64,000 nt of DNA from Lasioglossum baleicum. Its lineage: Eukaryota; Arthropoda; Insecta; Hymenoptera; Halictidae. The DNA lies in the NCBI RefSeq assembly GCF_051020765.1, contig NC_134932.1, positions 13,082,001 through 13,146,000 on the forward strand, written 5' to 3'. Shown here piece after piece: positions 1 through 13,300 of the stretch. The translations under genes were made by a program, and so were the position numbers. The notes beneath the pieces are model-generated. The model did no database searches. It worked only from the letters and a program-made list of their open reading frames with translations, and had not been told where the DNA came from. The stretch's first letter is position 1. The number at the start of each line of letters is the position of its first letter.

Positions 1-1284
1 AAGATTGAATCCCTCGCGAGACAAATGAGCGGCGCTCGCGAAATCGTGTATAAAAGAGATGCGAATCCTTTGTGGAGTTCTCCCGGGCCGTTGTTACAAT
101 GATTATAGCATCGCCGGCGCGTCGGGGAATCGAACGCGTTCAATCGAGTAAAGTCGAAAGACAGAGAGTTTCCTCGAGCACGCTGAGCAACGAGCGAGCG
201 AGCGCGCGCCTCGATCCGAGCTTTTGAATTACCGCGATGAAACGAGCATCGATTGGATCGCGTTCCGAGCGAGATATTTCGAGTGTTCATACCGTTCTCC
301 GCGATTAAGGTCGCTTTAACGTCCGGGCACAATGATTCTTTATCAAGCGGCGCGTGGCGCGCAGCGAACGAACGACGAAAGAGGTCGTTTAAAAATCGAG
401 ACGCTCGATCAAGCCCGGCTGTCCACGCTCTTTCTCTCTCGCACTCTCTTCCAATTGCTAATCACGAGGAAAGGTTTTTTATGTTGTTTGTTTAGCCGTA
501 TGGGCGCGAGCTTCAAGCCACTTAAGCGATCGAATCGGTCAGCGGACGGTCGAGCTGTCTCCGGACAGAGTTTTCCAAGTTTTCCCCGGGTGGAAAACGT
601 AGCAATTTCACGGCTTTCGCTGTGTTTATCACTGAGAGTTCCTTGTCACCGCTCATCCACCAGACAAACTTTAAAGCCCTACCAGAATCCTTGGAAACGA
701 AACGGGAAAGTCGGCGACTGAAAATTTATCGTCTTCTTTTTGAACACTCTCCTTCATCAACAGAAAAAACATTGTACTAATCCTGCTGAACGAGGATTTT
801 TTTAAAATACTACTCCCTCAATATCAAAGTACATGGTACTAATAAAAAGTGCTTGATTAGACTCATCCAAGTATTCAAATGCTCGAGACACTGTCTAGAA
901 AAAGAGCGAAAAGAGGACTGTAACGAGAGGAATGGAGAGTGAGGGAGATTTTGCATAGTACATCGAGGAAAGTGTTCGCATAAATCCGACGCAGCGGAAA
1001 GTTGAGACAACTCGTTGGGGTCGGCGGACAAGTCGACCGATCGAAATGACGAAGAGTCCCGATATTTCTGGTCTGAGGGGGTGTCGGGAAGTTTGTTCGA
1101 GTAATTAAGTTTTGGGACGGCCTGTCACCGGCAGCAGTTCCAAAAACCTATTTTCTCGCTGCCGGTTATTTTTCGGGGAGTGAAAACGGGCTTGCTGTTC
1201 CCAGTTCCAAGAAAATAAAAAGGGCGATCGGGAAGAAAGTTCGAGGATTTTGCGAGGGTCTGCTCTCTCTCACACACTCGCACA

Positions 1285-1309
<25 letters not shown>
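1285..1309. repeat. (CT)n microsatellite
   Basis: An uninterrupted CT dinucleotide run, flanked on the left by CA/CT-rich sequence from about 1262 and on the right by a further short CT stretch. Confidence 0.95.
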
Positions 1310-1315
<6 letters not shown>

Positions 1316-3322
1316 TGATTCTCTTTTGGGTGGCACAAGAACGAAACTGGGCCGACACGGGTCACCCTCCTCGGTTTTTCTTTTGGTTCTTGTTTTGTCT
1401 TCGACGGGGCGCCGAGCGGTCTCGTAAAACCGGGTCCCAGGTACGGGTCAAACGCAACCCGTGCTCCGCGCATTAATATTCGATGGGGACCGAATCCGCA
1501 GACCGAGCCAAACTGCCGCCACGAGCTTGTAAATTTACATTGGAAATCGGCCGGAACGGGTTCACTTGAAACACTTCGGGGAAAAGAAGTTCCCCCGCGG
1601 ATCCGGGCGACGGCCCGCACAGAACCGATCCTGAAACCCCGCATTACAGCCTCGATTCCCGTCGATCCGATCCATCGATCGGCCCCGGAGCCACGGGACC
1701 ATCGACCCCATCTTGAGAACTCGAAACGCGAAGGCCTTCCAAGATTCTGCACGATTTTTCGGGAGGAAATTTTAAAAATTAAAAATTTTTTAATTTACGC
1801 CGATAGAGACATACATATTAATAAAAATAAAAGTGTGTCAAGCAACAACCTTGAATAGACGGCAGCGAAAATCATGCAATAGATGCAAAACTATGCATTA
1901 AAAAATTGCCAAGCGTTCTCAAGGAGACGGGATCGAACAGCGTGACGGACCAAGAACCTATTTGTTGGAACTGCAGCACGCGAAGCGCAGGAAACCGTGC
2001 GCGATCATGCACCGGTGTTTGTCGAAGCCGACGGATCTCTTTTTCCCTCCCGATGCGTTATCGGCGTTTTTCATGCGGCCGTGCAACGGCGAGCCCGCGT
2101 TATCTTCCGGCCAGTTGCATTATCCCTTTCATCCAGGAAACAATTTCCCCGAACAGTTTCGCGTGAGCAGTATTAAAGGCCAGTCCGCCAGGTAATAACG
2201 GTTAGCATAAATTAAAGATTAACTTTGCCGGCTGGATCGGGCCACGTAATGCCGGTCCCATGCTAATTTCTTATCGCCGGGCAATTACTTAATCGCATCG
2301 AGTCGAATGCGCATTTGGACCAGCGTCCACCGCTGATATGCCAAGAAACATCCGTGGAAATCGGCTTTCCACCGCATGCGGAATTTTTTTTCGCAAATAA
2401 AAAGAACGATAATGCGGTGACCCGGAAAGTTCGAAAAAAATACTCCCACGTGCAAGAGCAAATCGTCTACTGTGGTAACTGGAAACATTATTGCATCTAA
2501 AACTAGCAAAGATTTCATCCAAAAATCGGAAGGATTATTTTCGAAACCCAACGGTAAGCCAGGTCCCAAGTACCCGAATAATTTTCGCCAGTCGATCACC
2601 AGCGAAAAATCGCGAGCGGAATAATTTTTGTCCTAGAGAGCAATAAACTCTCGGTAATTCAGACGAATAGCAATCCGCTGGAGCATGATTTCTCCGCGAG
2701 CGATAAACCTCTGAGTTACAAAGAGCGAGAGTGAGAGAAAAAGAAAGAGCGAGGCGCGCAGGATTGCGCGGCACGGAATCCACGCGATTGATCGAGCCGG
2801 CCGCGGCTCCCGACGATGCATTATTATTCTATCGACGGAATTATTAGCGCAATTAGTTGCCGGCTAAACGGTTTTAAATACCCGGACACAGTGTCGTTGC
2901 ACTACTTCGCCGCGGTCGTGTGATCGATAGAGCCTGGAGTTGCGCGCTTTCGTTGCCGTTATCCGACGCCGGAGATCTTTTTATGACTCCGCGCGCTCCT
3001 ATTTCATCAAGATCTGCTCTATTTTTTTCTTTTTACGGACGCGTGCATATTGGCCAGGATCGAGATCGTAACGAAATATTGTTCGCAACGGAGCGGAAAC
3101 GGCGATCTTAACCGTGGATTTTTCTTCCGAGCGTGAACTTCTCCTCTGGGCAGAAATTGACTGAAACTGTTGGATTCAACAATTTCGTTCTTGTTTTTAT
3201 CCAGCTGGTATGCGTTGATTGTGTACAGTTGAAATTTCAATCGGCGCGCGAGACGACGGGACGAAATCATTCGGCCGAGAAACGTTATTGGTCCGCGATT
3301 ACGCGAAACGGCGGCGTGTTAT

Positions 3323-3325
<3 letters not shown>

Positions 3326-3363
<38 letters not shown>
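3326..3363. repeat. (AG)n microsatellite
   Basis: About 38 bases of uninterrupted AG dinucleotide. It produces low-complexity Ser-Leu or Arg-Glu reading frames on both strands that should not be read as genes. Confidence 0.95.
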
Positions 3364-3367
<4 letters not shown>

Positions 3368-3948
3368 TGGGAGTGTTGCATTAATATTCCATAAGGATCG
3401 AGCTCGCGAAATAGGCGAGAGATCGTTCGCGACGACGAACCTCGCGAATTTACATTGGAGATCGGGGGCGGCTCGGGAGAAGAAACGAGGCTGAAAGGAA
3501 CGCCGTGGAATATATCGGACGGCATGAACAAAAAAAAAGAGACACTGGAACGCGATGGCCGCCGGGATATCATCGGGAAGAAAGCGCGAATCTCGAGGGC
3601 GCTTCGCCGATGAAAAATTGCGACGAAGCATGGCCGCGAGTCCGAGAACCAGTTCGCGAAAGATGCGCGTAGCGTCTCGTCGCATCGATAAAAATGTTAA
3701 AAGCCTCCGGAGAGAAGCAGAAGAACTCGAGGGAAAAACACAATGGTGTTCGCATGAAATGGAAAAACTGGGCTTGAGAGAACTGTTGCAACGTCGATTT
3801 AGTTTCTTGAAGTGTTTGTTGCATTCTTCGTATTTTAATCCCGGGCGCAGATAATTCACTCATTTAGGTTATTGTCTGCTATTTTTCATGGGGACAGCGT
3901 TTGTAGATCCAACAGAAATAAAAATCGCACTAAATTTTCATAAGTCGT

Positions 3949-3972
3949 AAATGCATGAAGATCCGCAGTCTA
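3949..3972. mobile_element. Solo right end of a TA-flanked inverted-repeat element
   Basis: The sequence reads AATGCATGAAGATCCGCAG followed by TCTA. It is nearly identical to the right terminus of the complete element at 46034-46223 (TGCATAAAGATCCGCAGTC then TA). No matching left terminus was found within about 250 bases upstream, so this is a truncated or strongly diverged copy. Confidence 0.55.
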
Positions 3973-4854
3973 TATATGTAGTTACCACAATGGAAAAATT
4001 GTTTTTCTATAAATTAACTCCGGTCCTGCCCTATTGTTTCTCCGAAATACCGTGAAGGGCAAAGAATAATCTGGCATAGCAATCCATAATTCTATTGCGA
4101 ATTGAAAGGTTGTCGAAAGGAAACGCGATGAACGAGCGACGATACCAAGTGGAGGATTAATCTTGCCGGCGAAAGCCGTCGGAAAACTTGAACGAATCCG
4201 AAACAATTCCAACTTCGCGCGCACCTTCATTACGGCTGACCTTGTTCCCGAGTTTACCAGCGTTCTTTGCAATACCGTTCTACGACGAGCTATTTACGAG
4301 GCCCCGTATCTCTCTCGTGTGTACGTTCGCGCGTAGCATGTGCTCGCTATTTGTAAACGGTCCCGTGACATTCTATAGCGAGATAAGCTCATGGAATCGT
4401 ATCGAAAATTTAAAACGACACAGCTGACTCTGAAACGCACCGGTACGAGGTAAGACTAACGAGAATTAGAATCGTTTCCGGTGACTATGTTCACATCCGT
4501 GATCTTCCCGAGAGATAACTAGCTAGACAAAGTTATTTATGTTTGTCGATTGTAGATTAAATGGAGAAGAATTGCTGCAAACATTTTTAATGGGGTCGAC
4601 GTTTATTACAGTACAGAGAAAAGCTTGTGGTAACTAGTGGGATTTTGTAAAATAATTTGATGTAATTCTATTATAATTTTCTTATATAAAAATACAATCA
4701 ACCACATATTTCGCAACTTGAATTTTGGATTTCACTCAATTAGTACACAGTACACACCGTTTGCAACACTGTGCGATTGTTGAAACCGCTGCATAATTGC
4801 AAATTTGCCCCAAATTTGTGGACACAATTAATGTTTCCGCAAGTGAATCATTAA

Positions 4855-5088
4855 TAGACTGCAGATTTAATGCGTTCACAATAGAATGTGTGTGCGTGAA
4901 TAATAAAATGGCAAATATTTTTGAAGAACTTTAGAATACTAAATTCTAATCTAATGTGTAATCGATTAGTAAGGAATTTGGCGAAGAAGCTGTTACGTTT
5001 TTTTCCTCGGCAATGGTTTCGAGAGCACGTTGCAAAGATAGGAGTATCTCTGTTGCAAATAATAAAAGGAGAGATTCCTCCAGTCATA
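4855..5088. mobile_element. Possible diverged copy of the TA-flanked inverted-repeat element
   Basis: The left end reads TAGACTGCAGATTTAATGC, resembling the family terminus TAGACTGCGGATCTT. A weak counterpart, GAGATTCCTCCAGTCATA, lies near 5071-5088, giving a length of about 234 bases, close to the 190 and 224 bases of the clear copies. The right end is poor and the interior shows no obvious similarity, so this is a tentative call. Confidence 0.25.
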
Positions 5089-5954
5089 TTTTCGGACGTG
5101 AATGCTATGCGCGACTCGGTATCGCCTCGCGCCAATAAATTAAAAGTCTCTCAGCCGGCCTGATAATTGGACCGACCTCCCATTGTCTCACTTTCACGCG
5201 TACATCACTCCGATAACGTTCGCCCGTTATCTATTCTCGCCCGTTCCTTTTCAATACAACAACCAGTTTCCGCAATCTCGATGGAACTTCTCCAACACTT
5301 GACCCACTAAAGTGTACGGAGTTTATCAGGGGAGCACACAACTGGTGTTACTCTGTGGATACAAAAAGGACCAAAATCGCGAAAGACTCCTTCATTTCGA
5401 ACTACGTCCCTGATTTCTTCTTCCTTAACTACCGAAACTACACAAATGTTTGCTTCAGATATTATTGAACCAACCTCTTTCTTTGACACGATTAGGACCT
5501 TTTTATCTTCAATAATTCCCATATCGTACCAGAAATAGAGGTAAACTCCCCAAGAATTAGGAATTCTAGAAATTATACAATATATTTCTGACCTTCTTCG
5601 TTCCGGAGTTGGAAGCATGAACGGAGCGTTTTAGGTACATGCTTCACGAGTTGTTGTACAGGGACAGAACGACAGTAAATGTCGCGAGTGATTCGAAACG
5701 GATGATTCGACACGGTTGGTCGTATCGCAGGCGGATCGTTTAGGGATTTGAAAATTCAATAGCTCCCGCGTGTTAACACGGACGAAGTCTCGATAATCCG
5801 GGAAGCGAAACAGGCTCGAATTAGCTCGGACACGGATCAATCGGAACTGGTGCGATCTTATCGATGCAGTTTTTTTTTTATTGGCGCTTCCAACGTTCGA
5901 TCGGTCGTTTGTAGCGATGGGACGGAGTGTCTTGCACCAAACGATTCGGAATTT

Positions 5955-6065
5955 CTTGAGAAACTAAGAGGATTAATTAACTAGATGCAACGTAAAAGTA
6001 CCTTTTTGAAAATTGTACCGAACGACTTGAGAAGTTAGGAGGATTAAACGCACAAAATGCAACTT
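5955..6065. repeat. Imperfect direct duplication, period about 71 bases
   Basis: Two segments starting at 5955 and 6026 share CTTGAGAA, then A/G-AGGATTAA and ATGCAAC in the same order over about 40 bases. The copies are diverged and no coding potential is visible. Confidence 0.5.
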
Positions 6066-9000
6066 GCTGGTCAAAATTATCTCGGATTGTGGATGTATGT
6101 TGATCCCATCCCTATTGGTTACTATAAACAGGAGTCTGCGGGCAGCTCGCGTGATGCCCCCAGTCGGTAGCGATAGTGCATCAACGTGACTAATTTTTAT
6201 GGACGCCCCCGCTCGCAACGCAAACATCAGACAGTCTCGTTCGGATCGTGACCTCCGATCAAGCGAATCTCGGTTTCAGATTAATGAAGATCTCCGACCG
6301 TGGAATCCGATTCTACTCCATGTTTGTTTCTCGTGTTTCGTACGGCTCGACGATCGATGCGAAACGGTGTTGCATCGAATCGTTGCACCGTGTGGCATCA
6401 CCGGTGCTCGAAAGTCGAAACGGAACAACGCACTCTTGAAACTGAAACGATGTTTTTGGGCGTTACTGGAAGCTTAGTAATTTAAGCTGTATACGAAATA
6501 GAAATGTTCTACTATCAGTTCTAAGGCACAGGAGCCAAGTCGGCATTTCTTCGTTCCTTGAAGGAAGTAAAGTAATATAACGATATCCTTAACTTGTTTT
6601 AAATTCTACTAATATTTTCATAGATGCATCAAATCCGTAGCCCACTCGCAACGCGATAAAAGCGTATAACGTCGCACAAAAAGCTCCGAGCAAAAAGGAT
6701 GAAAATTCGAAGTGATTCCCCGGTTGCTCCGAAAAAATCTTCTCGTATTTTTGAGGAAAGTTAAAAGACCAGGTTCACTTTATTCAATTACACCGGACAA
6801 CTTTCTTCATCTTTCAGGCGGTTCCATTACACCGACCTTGAAAAAAGTTCCCAGCTTCTTGAACGAAAAACTCCTCCACCCTATTGCAAAAGGAAAATGA
6901 GCGAACTTCTCGAGGTATTATGATGGGTTGGAAATGTTCTTGCAAATAAGTAGAAAAGCGAGAGGGAGGGAGACAGTGAAAGAATATAAAAGAACTCGGA
7001 CTTACATTTCACATTTTCATGTGATCTAATGTTTCTTGATTCGAGAGCTGCCGGGGAATACGGACTACCATTGCTGCAAGTGACAAAAGAGACGATAATG
7101 AGTTGGAAACAGGTCTGATGCACCCGAGACACATTCTTCGACCAGACAAAGGTTATTGTTTCGAAAATCCATTGTTTCTGCTTCGACCTATAAAAAGGAA
7201 AATTGTCTATGCTCCAACTAACAGCTCTCTAGCCTGATTTTCGGAAAAGTGGGACACAAAATGCGTTCCAATAAACTGCTCGAGTCTCAAAATGACTATG
7301 AAAGCAACGTTCATAAAATTTAGATGTCTGACTCTCCTTATCAGCTAGAAGAATGTTTGATCCTAGATATACTACAACGCCAACCAATCTACGACCCTAA
7401 GAGCGTCAGAAATCGATATCGGGGCAATGGAAAATTATGTTCCCAACGTTCGAAAAATTTCCAGCCAGTCTGAGAAAGCGGTACGGAGTGCAAGGAAGAA
7501 GAGGATAAGGGCAAGGAGGCGTATCTTGTACGTTTCTACGGATTCGGGCGAATAATTTCAAGGTATATTGGCGATCGACCGTCCGGGAACGATCTTGTTT
7601 ATCCATATCGTGGTCGAATTGAAAATGATAGAAAGCAAGGGAGAGGAGAAGATGAAGGGATGGGGGCCGGCCGGGTCTTCGGCTATCTTCGAGGATTAGG
7701 TCCGTCGTTCTCGGACCCGGGATATGGCGCAAAGGAAAATATTGGCGACGAGGAAGCCTGTATACGTCAACAAAAGCGGCAGCAGACTGCCGATCGACTT
7801 TCAGAGCTGTTTCCGTGTAAGCTTCGCGAAGGCCCCTTTGGGACGCGGAGTGCACTCGAACGTCCATCTCGCTTTCGATTTATTCTATCTCGAAACGTAC
7901 AGTATGTATGTATGTATATGTATATAGCGTGCACGAGCCCAGCTCTTTACCAAAACCCGCGAACCTACTTGCCCCGAGACGAGAGAATATTCCGAGTTGC
8001 CGAATGCGACGTATTAACATAACATTATCATGGAAATTTTGCGTCCCTTTGCCCGGACTGCGTTTCGCCTTGATGATACGGCTGCACTCTGCCGCCGCTT
8101 TGCCCGCCGCAATTTCGTTAACAACGATCAGCTCTTTACTCCGGGACTGGTAATCGAACCGAGTAATCGATCCATCTAAATGACCATTATGATCGGCCAG
8201 AGGAACCTGCCTCCAGAAATAATAATTACCTCTCCGATCGACCGTGCGGGATCGAAACCGTGAGAAAATTGCAGCCGTACTGCGTCGGAATTGCATCTGA
8301 CGACATATTATGTCGGATGGAAAGTTGGAATTAAAGGACGCTGCTAACAGTGGGACCATTGTTAACGCATTCGTTACTACAAGCCTGTTAGTATGATTCT
8401 CAATGACTGTTCTGTACTCAAATATCTTCGAAAAAAAAATCGCGAGAGAAATAACGAAGATTTATTGTTACATAGTTCGTGTCTGACAGTGCCATTACTG
8501 TTGGTAATACGATGTGGCAAGACACTTCTGATTTTTATAAAGCAACGTGAACTGATTTCGTGGAGCTTTTATAGGTTTGGCAATGAGCGCACTAATTCCG
8601 TTGATTAGCTCATCGCCGTCATTGTTTCCCGGAGCGTTATCGAGTCGAAATGGAAGAAAAGAGTGGAAACGGATAATCGCGGGAAACAGGAACTGGCTAG
8701 CAGGAAAATAACCATGAATGGGCGCGATTTCCATGGCACGGGTCAATGCGAATAGCAGTGAGTAATCGCGAGACAAGGGGACGGAAAATTTGGAGGAAAA
8801 TCCCCGGTTTCGTCAGCCCCCGATACAGAAAGTGTTTGCATCTTCAAGACAATTGTACGATAGAGCCATAGTGGAAAGGAAACTCTGACTTCATCGGTAC
8901 AAGATTTCCTAAAGGAGAGTCGAGCTCCGCGATTCTGAGAAGCTGCGTATTACACTTCATCTCCAACGGTGAATGTTACTAGCACACCTGAGGCATTACG

Positions 9001-10372
9001 AAAATGAATAGCCGGGGAAGAAACATCGCGCAGTATGTCGAGGAACACGCTAATTGCATCGGCGATTTAGATGCAAATCTCCCCAGGAACTTTTTCGCCC
9101 TTCCACTGAAGCAATTTCATCGGCAATTTATGTCGGGATGTTTCGGTAACTCTTGAAGGACGCAGGACTGCAACGAATCAGTTCGAAAGCAGTCCGTTCC
9201 AGCGAAACAGGTTTCGGACAGGCTAACAACTTGTTAAGATGGAATGGGAATAGGTCAGTCGAAACGCGGTCTCTCAAAGTTAAAAGTCACATATGTATTT
9301 TTGATGATAATAAAAACGTATTGTTCCATTAAAAAAATTTCAATGACCTTGAAATTTCGAAAAATTGTGATCTTGAAGAAAATCCTATATTCACCCTATA
9401 TTATCAAGAATAAACAAGGTATTCAAGATACTCGAAGTTTCAACCCCTTGTACTTTCCACCACATTTTTCCTGAACATCGACGAGATTTTATTCGAATAA
9501 AAGTGGATCTCTTCAGGGTGCGGGCGCAAGTTACGGTCCTGGCGAAAGATGCATCTTTCACGCCGCCAGTTGCAGTAACAGCCGCATAAACAGAGACCGC
9601 GTGGCGTTTATTTACGTGTTGGCCGCGACGCGACGGGCTCGATCGATTTTCCGTACGGTGTACTTACTCCTTTTACTTCAGTCGGACATATTCGACTGTA
9701 TTCGACGAAAATGCTGATCCTCGTTAAAAAACGATAAGCCTATTTATGCAAAATGCTGGAGATTCCGAGAACGCATGTGCTTATCACCCTAAATGCCACG
9801 AGGCACGTTTCGTCGAGGTCGTCGTGCTGCCGAGGTTAAGTTCCGATCAGTTCCGATTGATACTCCTTCCAGTGTCTTTCCACGAGAACCGTTTTTTACT
9901 CTCAACCTAACCGAAACCATGCTAGATTCCCTCTTTGGGAACGAAGTCGCGCTTCTTCCATCGACGAAGATGTTATCGTTTCCGCGGTTCCCTTATCGAT
10001 CCGCTGCGAGTGACAGCTCTCAGACGAGTAGACGCTACACCCAGTATCAATGGCATGCATCCGGCAAAGTGCCCGGCACTTTGTACGTCTTCCTTATTTT
10101 TTCCGCGTGTCGAGCGGTCAAAGACTTCATAAGTTGATGGATCTTCTACCCAGACAGACCTGTTCTACTTCAGAAACAAATCAAATCTATTTAAGACTAG
10201 CTGCTAAACACAAAAATTTGTATGTAAACATGTGAAATTCTTCTTAACAGTTCTTCGTTGAATACTGTAGCTGTGTGACGTATATTGTACATTAATTGCG
10301 AAGCTATTGTATAGAAGTTGAGAGTACACCTCACACTAAGTTGTTACCGGTTTGTTTCAGAAGAGAGCAGAC

Positions 10373-13300
10373 ATGGCCTTATTACGGTGCATTGGGATTT
10401 TTGTGCTCTTGGGTAAGTTATATACTTTCGTTTGTTCTGGTATTATTTTTGTTTACTTTGTTTCTTTGATCCTGTATTTAAAGGATAATTCATTTTTCAG
10501 TCGCGGGGCAGACATGGGCAGACTTGGTGGCCTCGAAGCAGGATATCAAGGTTCATTTGAATAGCACAGAGTCGTTAACATTTTCCCTGACGTAAGCATA
10601 CTGTATTGTTTATCAATTCATGGTAAAATGCAACTGCTAATGCATTTTATTTTACAGGGAACCTGTGTCCAAAAATGCAATTGTAAGATTAGATGTGCAA
10701 CATCCGGATTTGGTATCAGTTTCTCCTCTCAGTTTTCTCATAGAAAATCAAATGCAATGGAAAATAAGCGTAACAGGTCTAAACGCGGGTCACTCTATTG
10801 TTAGCGCTAACATTACACCTACAGATGTCGTGAAGTAAGTATTCAAATCTAATGAATTAAGAAACAATTCGATTCACTCTAGAAAATTGGAAGAGCCCAG
10901 TAAACAGTTGAATGGAGTCTCGAATAAAGATTACAACATGTTGATTCACAGGGGGTAAAACAAACAAAGATACAAATTCGAAAATATTAACTGAATTCAT
11001 CCTCTCCCCCTCCCCTTTCTTGTTCCCTGTTTTATCACGGTTGAGCAATGGTTGTGTACATAAATATTTACTTTTATGACTAAGTCACGGAAAGATTTTA
11101 ATCAACGAGTACATTCACTAGCATCCAGTGGCAGTTATTTGAAGAGATAGCCTCCTGACCTGTACTGTTCATCGGATCTTAAACTTAAACTTCAGTCAGT
11201 CTGTGCACAGATTTTGAGCGGACTACTTCCTGCTCTGGCTAGAATGTGCTGCAATGGTTGCTAGTGGCAAATGTAAAAGTTCGTTTTACTTATAAATTTT
11301 TAGTGATTCAGTGCAGTTTCCAAAAGTTCAACCGTGTGCATTTACATACACAGTGTGATACAGGAATAATCGAAATTTAATCGAATTAATCGGACAATTA
11401 AACAATAATGACACTGTTCAAAATAATTTTGATTCCTCAAGATCAATTGAACAATATTGATATAAAAAAGTAAGGGCACAAGCAAAAGATTATTACATTT
11501 TAGTAGATGTTGTTTAGATTAAAATTTTAGACGATGTTGGTCTATCAATTGTTAAATTTTTTTCTTATAATTTTTCCAGTATTTCGCAAGCGTTCGTCAG
11601 AGTAACTATAGAAAAATCAGACACTATTTACCACATAAGTAGCGTAGTGGGATGGATATACTTTTTAGCATGGAGCGTCAGCTTCTATCCGCAAATATAC
11701 AGCAACTACAAACGCAAAAGCGTCGTAGGTCTAAATTTCGATTATTTATCGTTGAATCTAGTTGGTTTTATTATGTACGGCCTGTTCAATTGTAGTCTGT
11801 TTTGGATAACCGACATAGAGGTATGTAACATATTAATTATTCGAATCTACGAAAAACTTCGCGTGTGAAAAACCATAACTGTACAGTCGCATTTTTCAGC
11901 TTGAATACTTTAGACGATATCCGAAAGGTTTAAATCCTGTACAAGTGAATGATGTATTCTTTTCCTTGCATGCAGTATTCGCCACTGTGATAACTATTAT
12001 TCAGTGCTTTCTCTACGAGGTAAATCATCGGAATTGGTTTGAGTAACGTGCCTTCTCGAATTAGAGCTCTAATCTAATAAAATTCTAATATTTTTAATTT
12101 ATGATTATTTAGATTATAAAGATACTTGATATATTTGAATCTAAATGAACTGAATATTTAAGTACAAGTCAATAATAAGGGCCTTAATTCGAATCGCTTT
12201 AATATTAAAGACCAAGTACTTACTAACGAAATCATAAACTTTTTAGAGAGGCAATCAAAGAGTATCTATCACCGCACGTATTATCCACCTTGTCTTCGCT
12301 GTGTTTATAGTACTCTCTATTATATTGGCTGCCGTGAATACGATAGCGTGGCTAGACTTCCTTTATTACTGTAGTTACGTTAAATTGTGCATAACGTTGA
12401 TCAAATACGTTCCACAAGCATTTTATAATTACAAACGGAAGTCCACTGTCGGTTGGAGCATCGGCAACATTTTCTTAGACTTCACTGGCGGCATTTTGTC
12501 GATGTTGCAGATGATATTGAATGCGTACAATTATGGTATAGTATTATACATAGTTCAGCTTGTAATTATCAGAACAAAAATCTCTTAAATGATTGAACAA
12601 CTAACGGGCTACTTTTTCGTTAGATGATTGGGAAAGTATTTTCGGAGACCCAACGAAATTCGGTCTGGGATTCTTTTCAGTTGCATTCGATATATTTTTC
12701 ATTATTCAACATTACGTTTTATATCGGTACGTATACTTTTGACTCTTCTATTCACCATCCATCATTTTTTCAACTAACTGTGCATGCTTTAACGCTGTGT
12801 AATGATTTCGTTGAATTGTAGTTAACAATTTGTGCAGATTTTGGTACTTACAGTGTTTGACAAATGCACGTTGCATGATCTAATGCATTTCTTTTTTTAT
12901 TACTGTGTAAGCGAACTTTGGTTAATATGTTAAGTTTAAATAGAAGACTGCTTACTATTTTTTTAAATTACATTTTACTCGTGGTAGCTTTTTACATTTT
13001 TTTCAATGTTATGCAATCGAATTAGGTATGCTTGCATACATGCTTCTTCTGTTATAGATAAATATTGATGTAAGAGATAAAAAGAGATCCAGATTTTTAA
13101 AAATTAACCGCGATGAAATAATTGATCTAAAAACAGGCGGATTGTAAATATTTCTTTTCAAGATCATTCACATATCATCTCACTTCCCCCCTCTTTATCT
13201 TACATTGCACGTATCCTGCAAAATCATCAATTCTTACAGTGTAGACACCAAGAATGGAACAAGTGATGAGACACTTCACAAACAAGATGATTTATATAAC

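Larger units (their letters stand above)
1..10360. other. Noncoding region upstream of the cystinosin gene
   Basis: No exon, RNA gene or recognisable protein domain can be supported here. Open frames of 60-190 codons exist on both strands, but they overlap each other, carry no recognisable motifs and are compatible with chance in this CpG-rich sequence. The region holds two dinucleotide repeats (near 1.29 kb and 3.33 kb), a diverged short duplication near 6 kb, and inverted-repeat element ends near 3.95 and 4.86 kb. The cystinosin start codon is preceded by a good splice acceptor ending at 10360, so at least one untranslated 5' exon and the promoter should lie in this region. I could not place that exon. 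Confidence 0.6.

Noticed and set aside
1962..2195. 77-codon plus-strand frame
   Set aside because: Starts at a non-ATG codon, overlaps another frame of similar length and shows no recognisable domain.
3299..3859. 186-codon minus-strand frame
   Set aside because: Its C-terminus is the translation of the (AG)n microsatellite and the rest shows no protein-like pattern. Several other frames overlap it.
5307..5618. 103-codon minus-strand frame
   Set aside because: Somewhat protein-like in composition, but no family is recognised and no splice context or neighbouring gene supports it.
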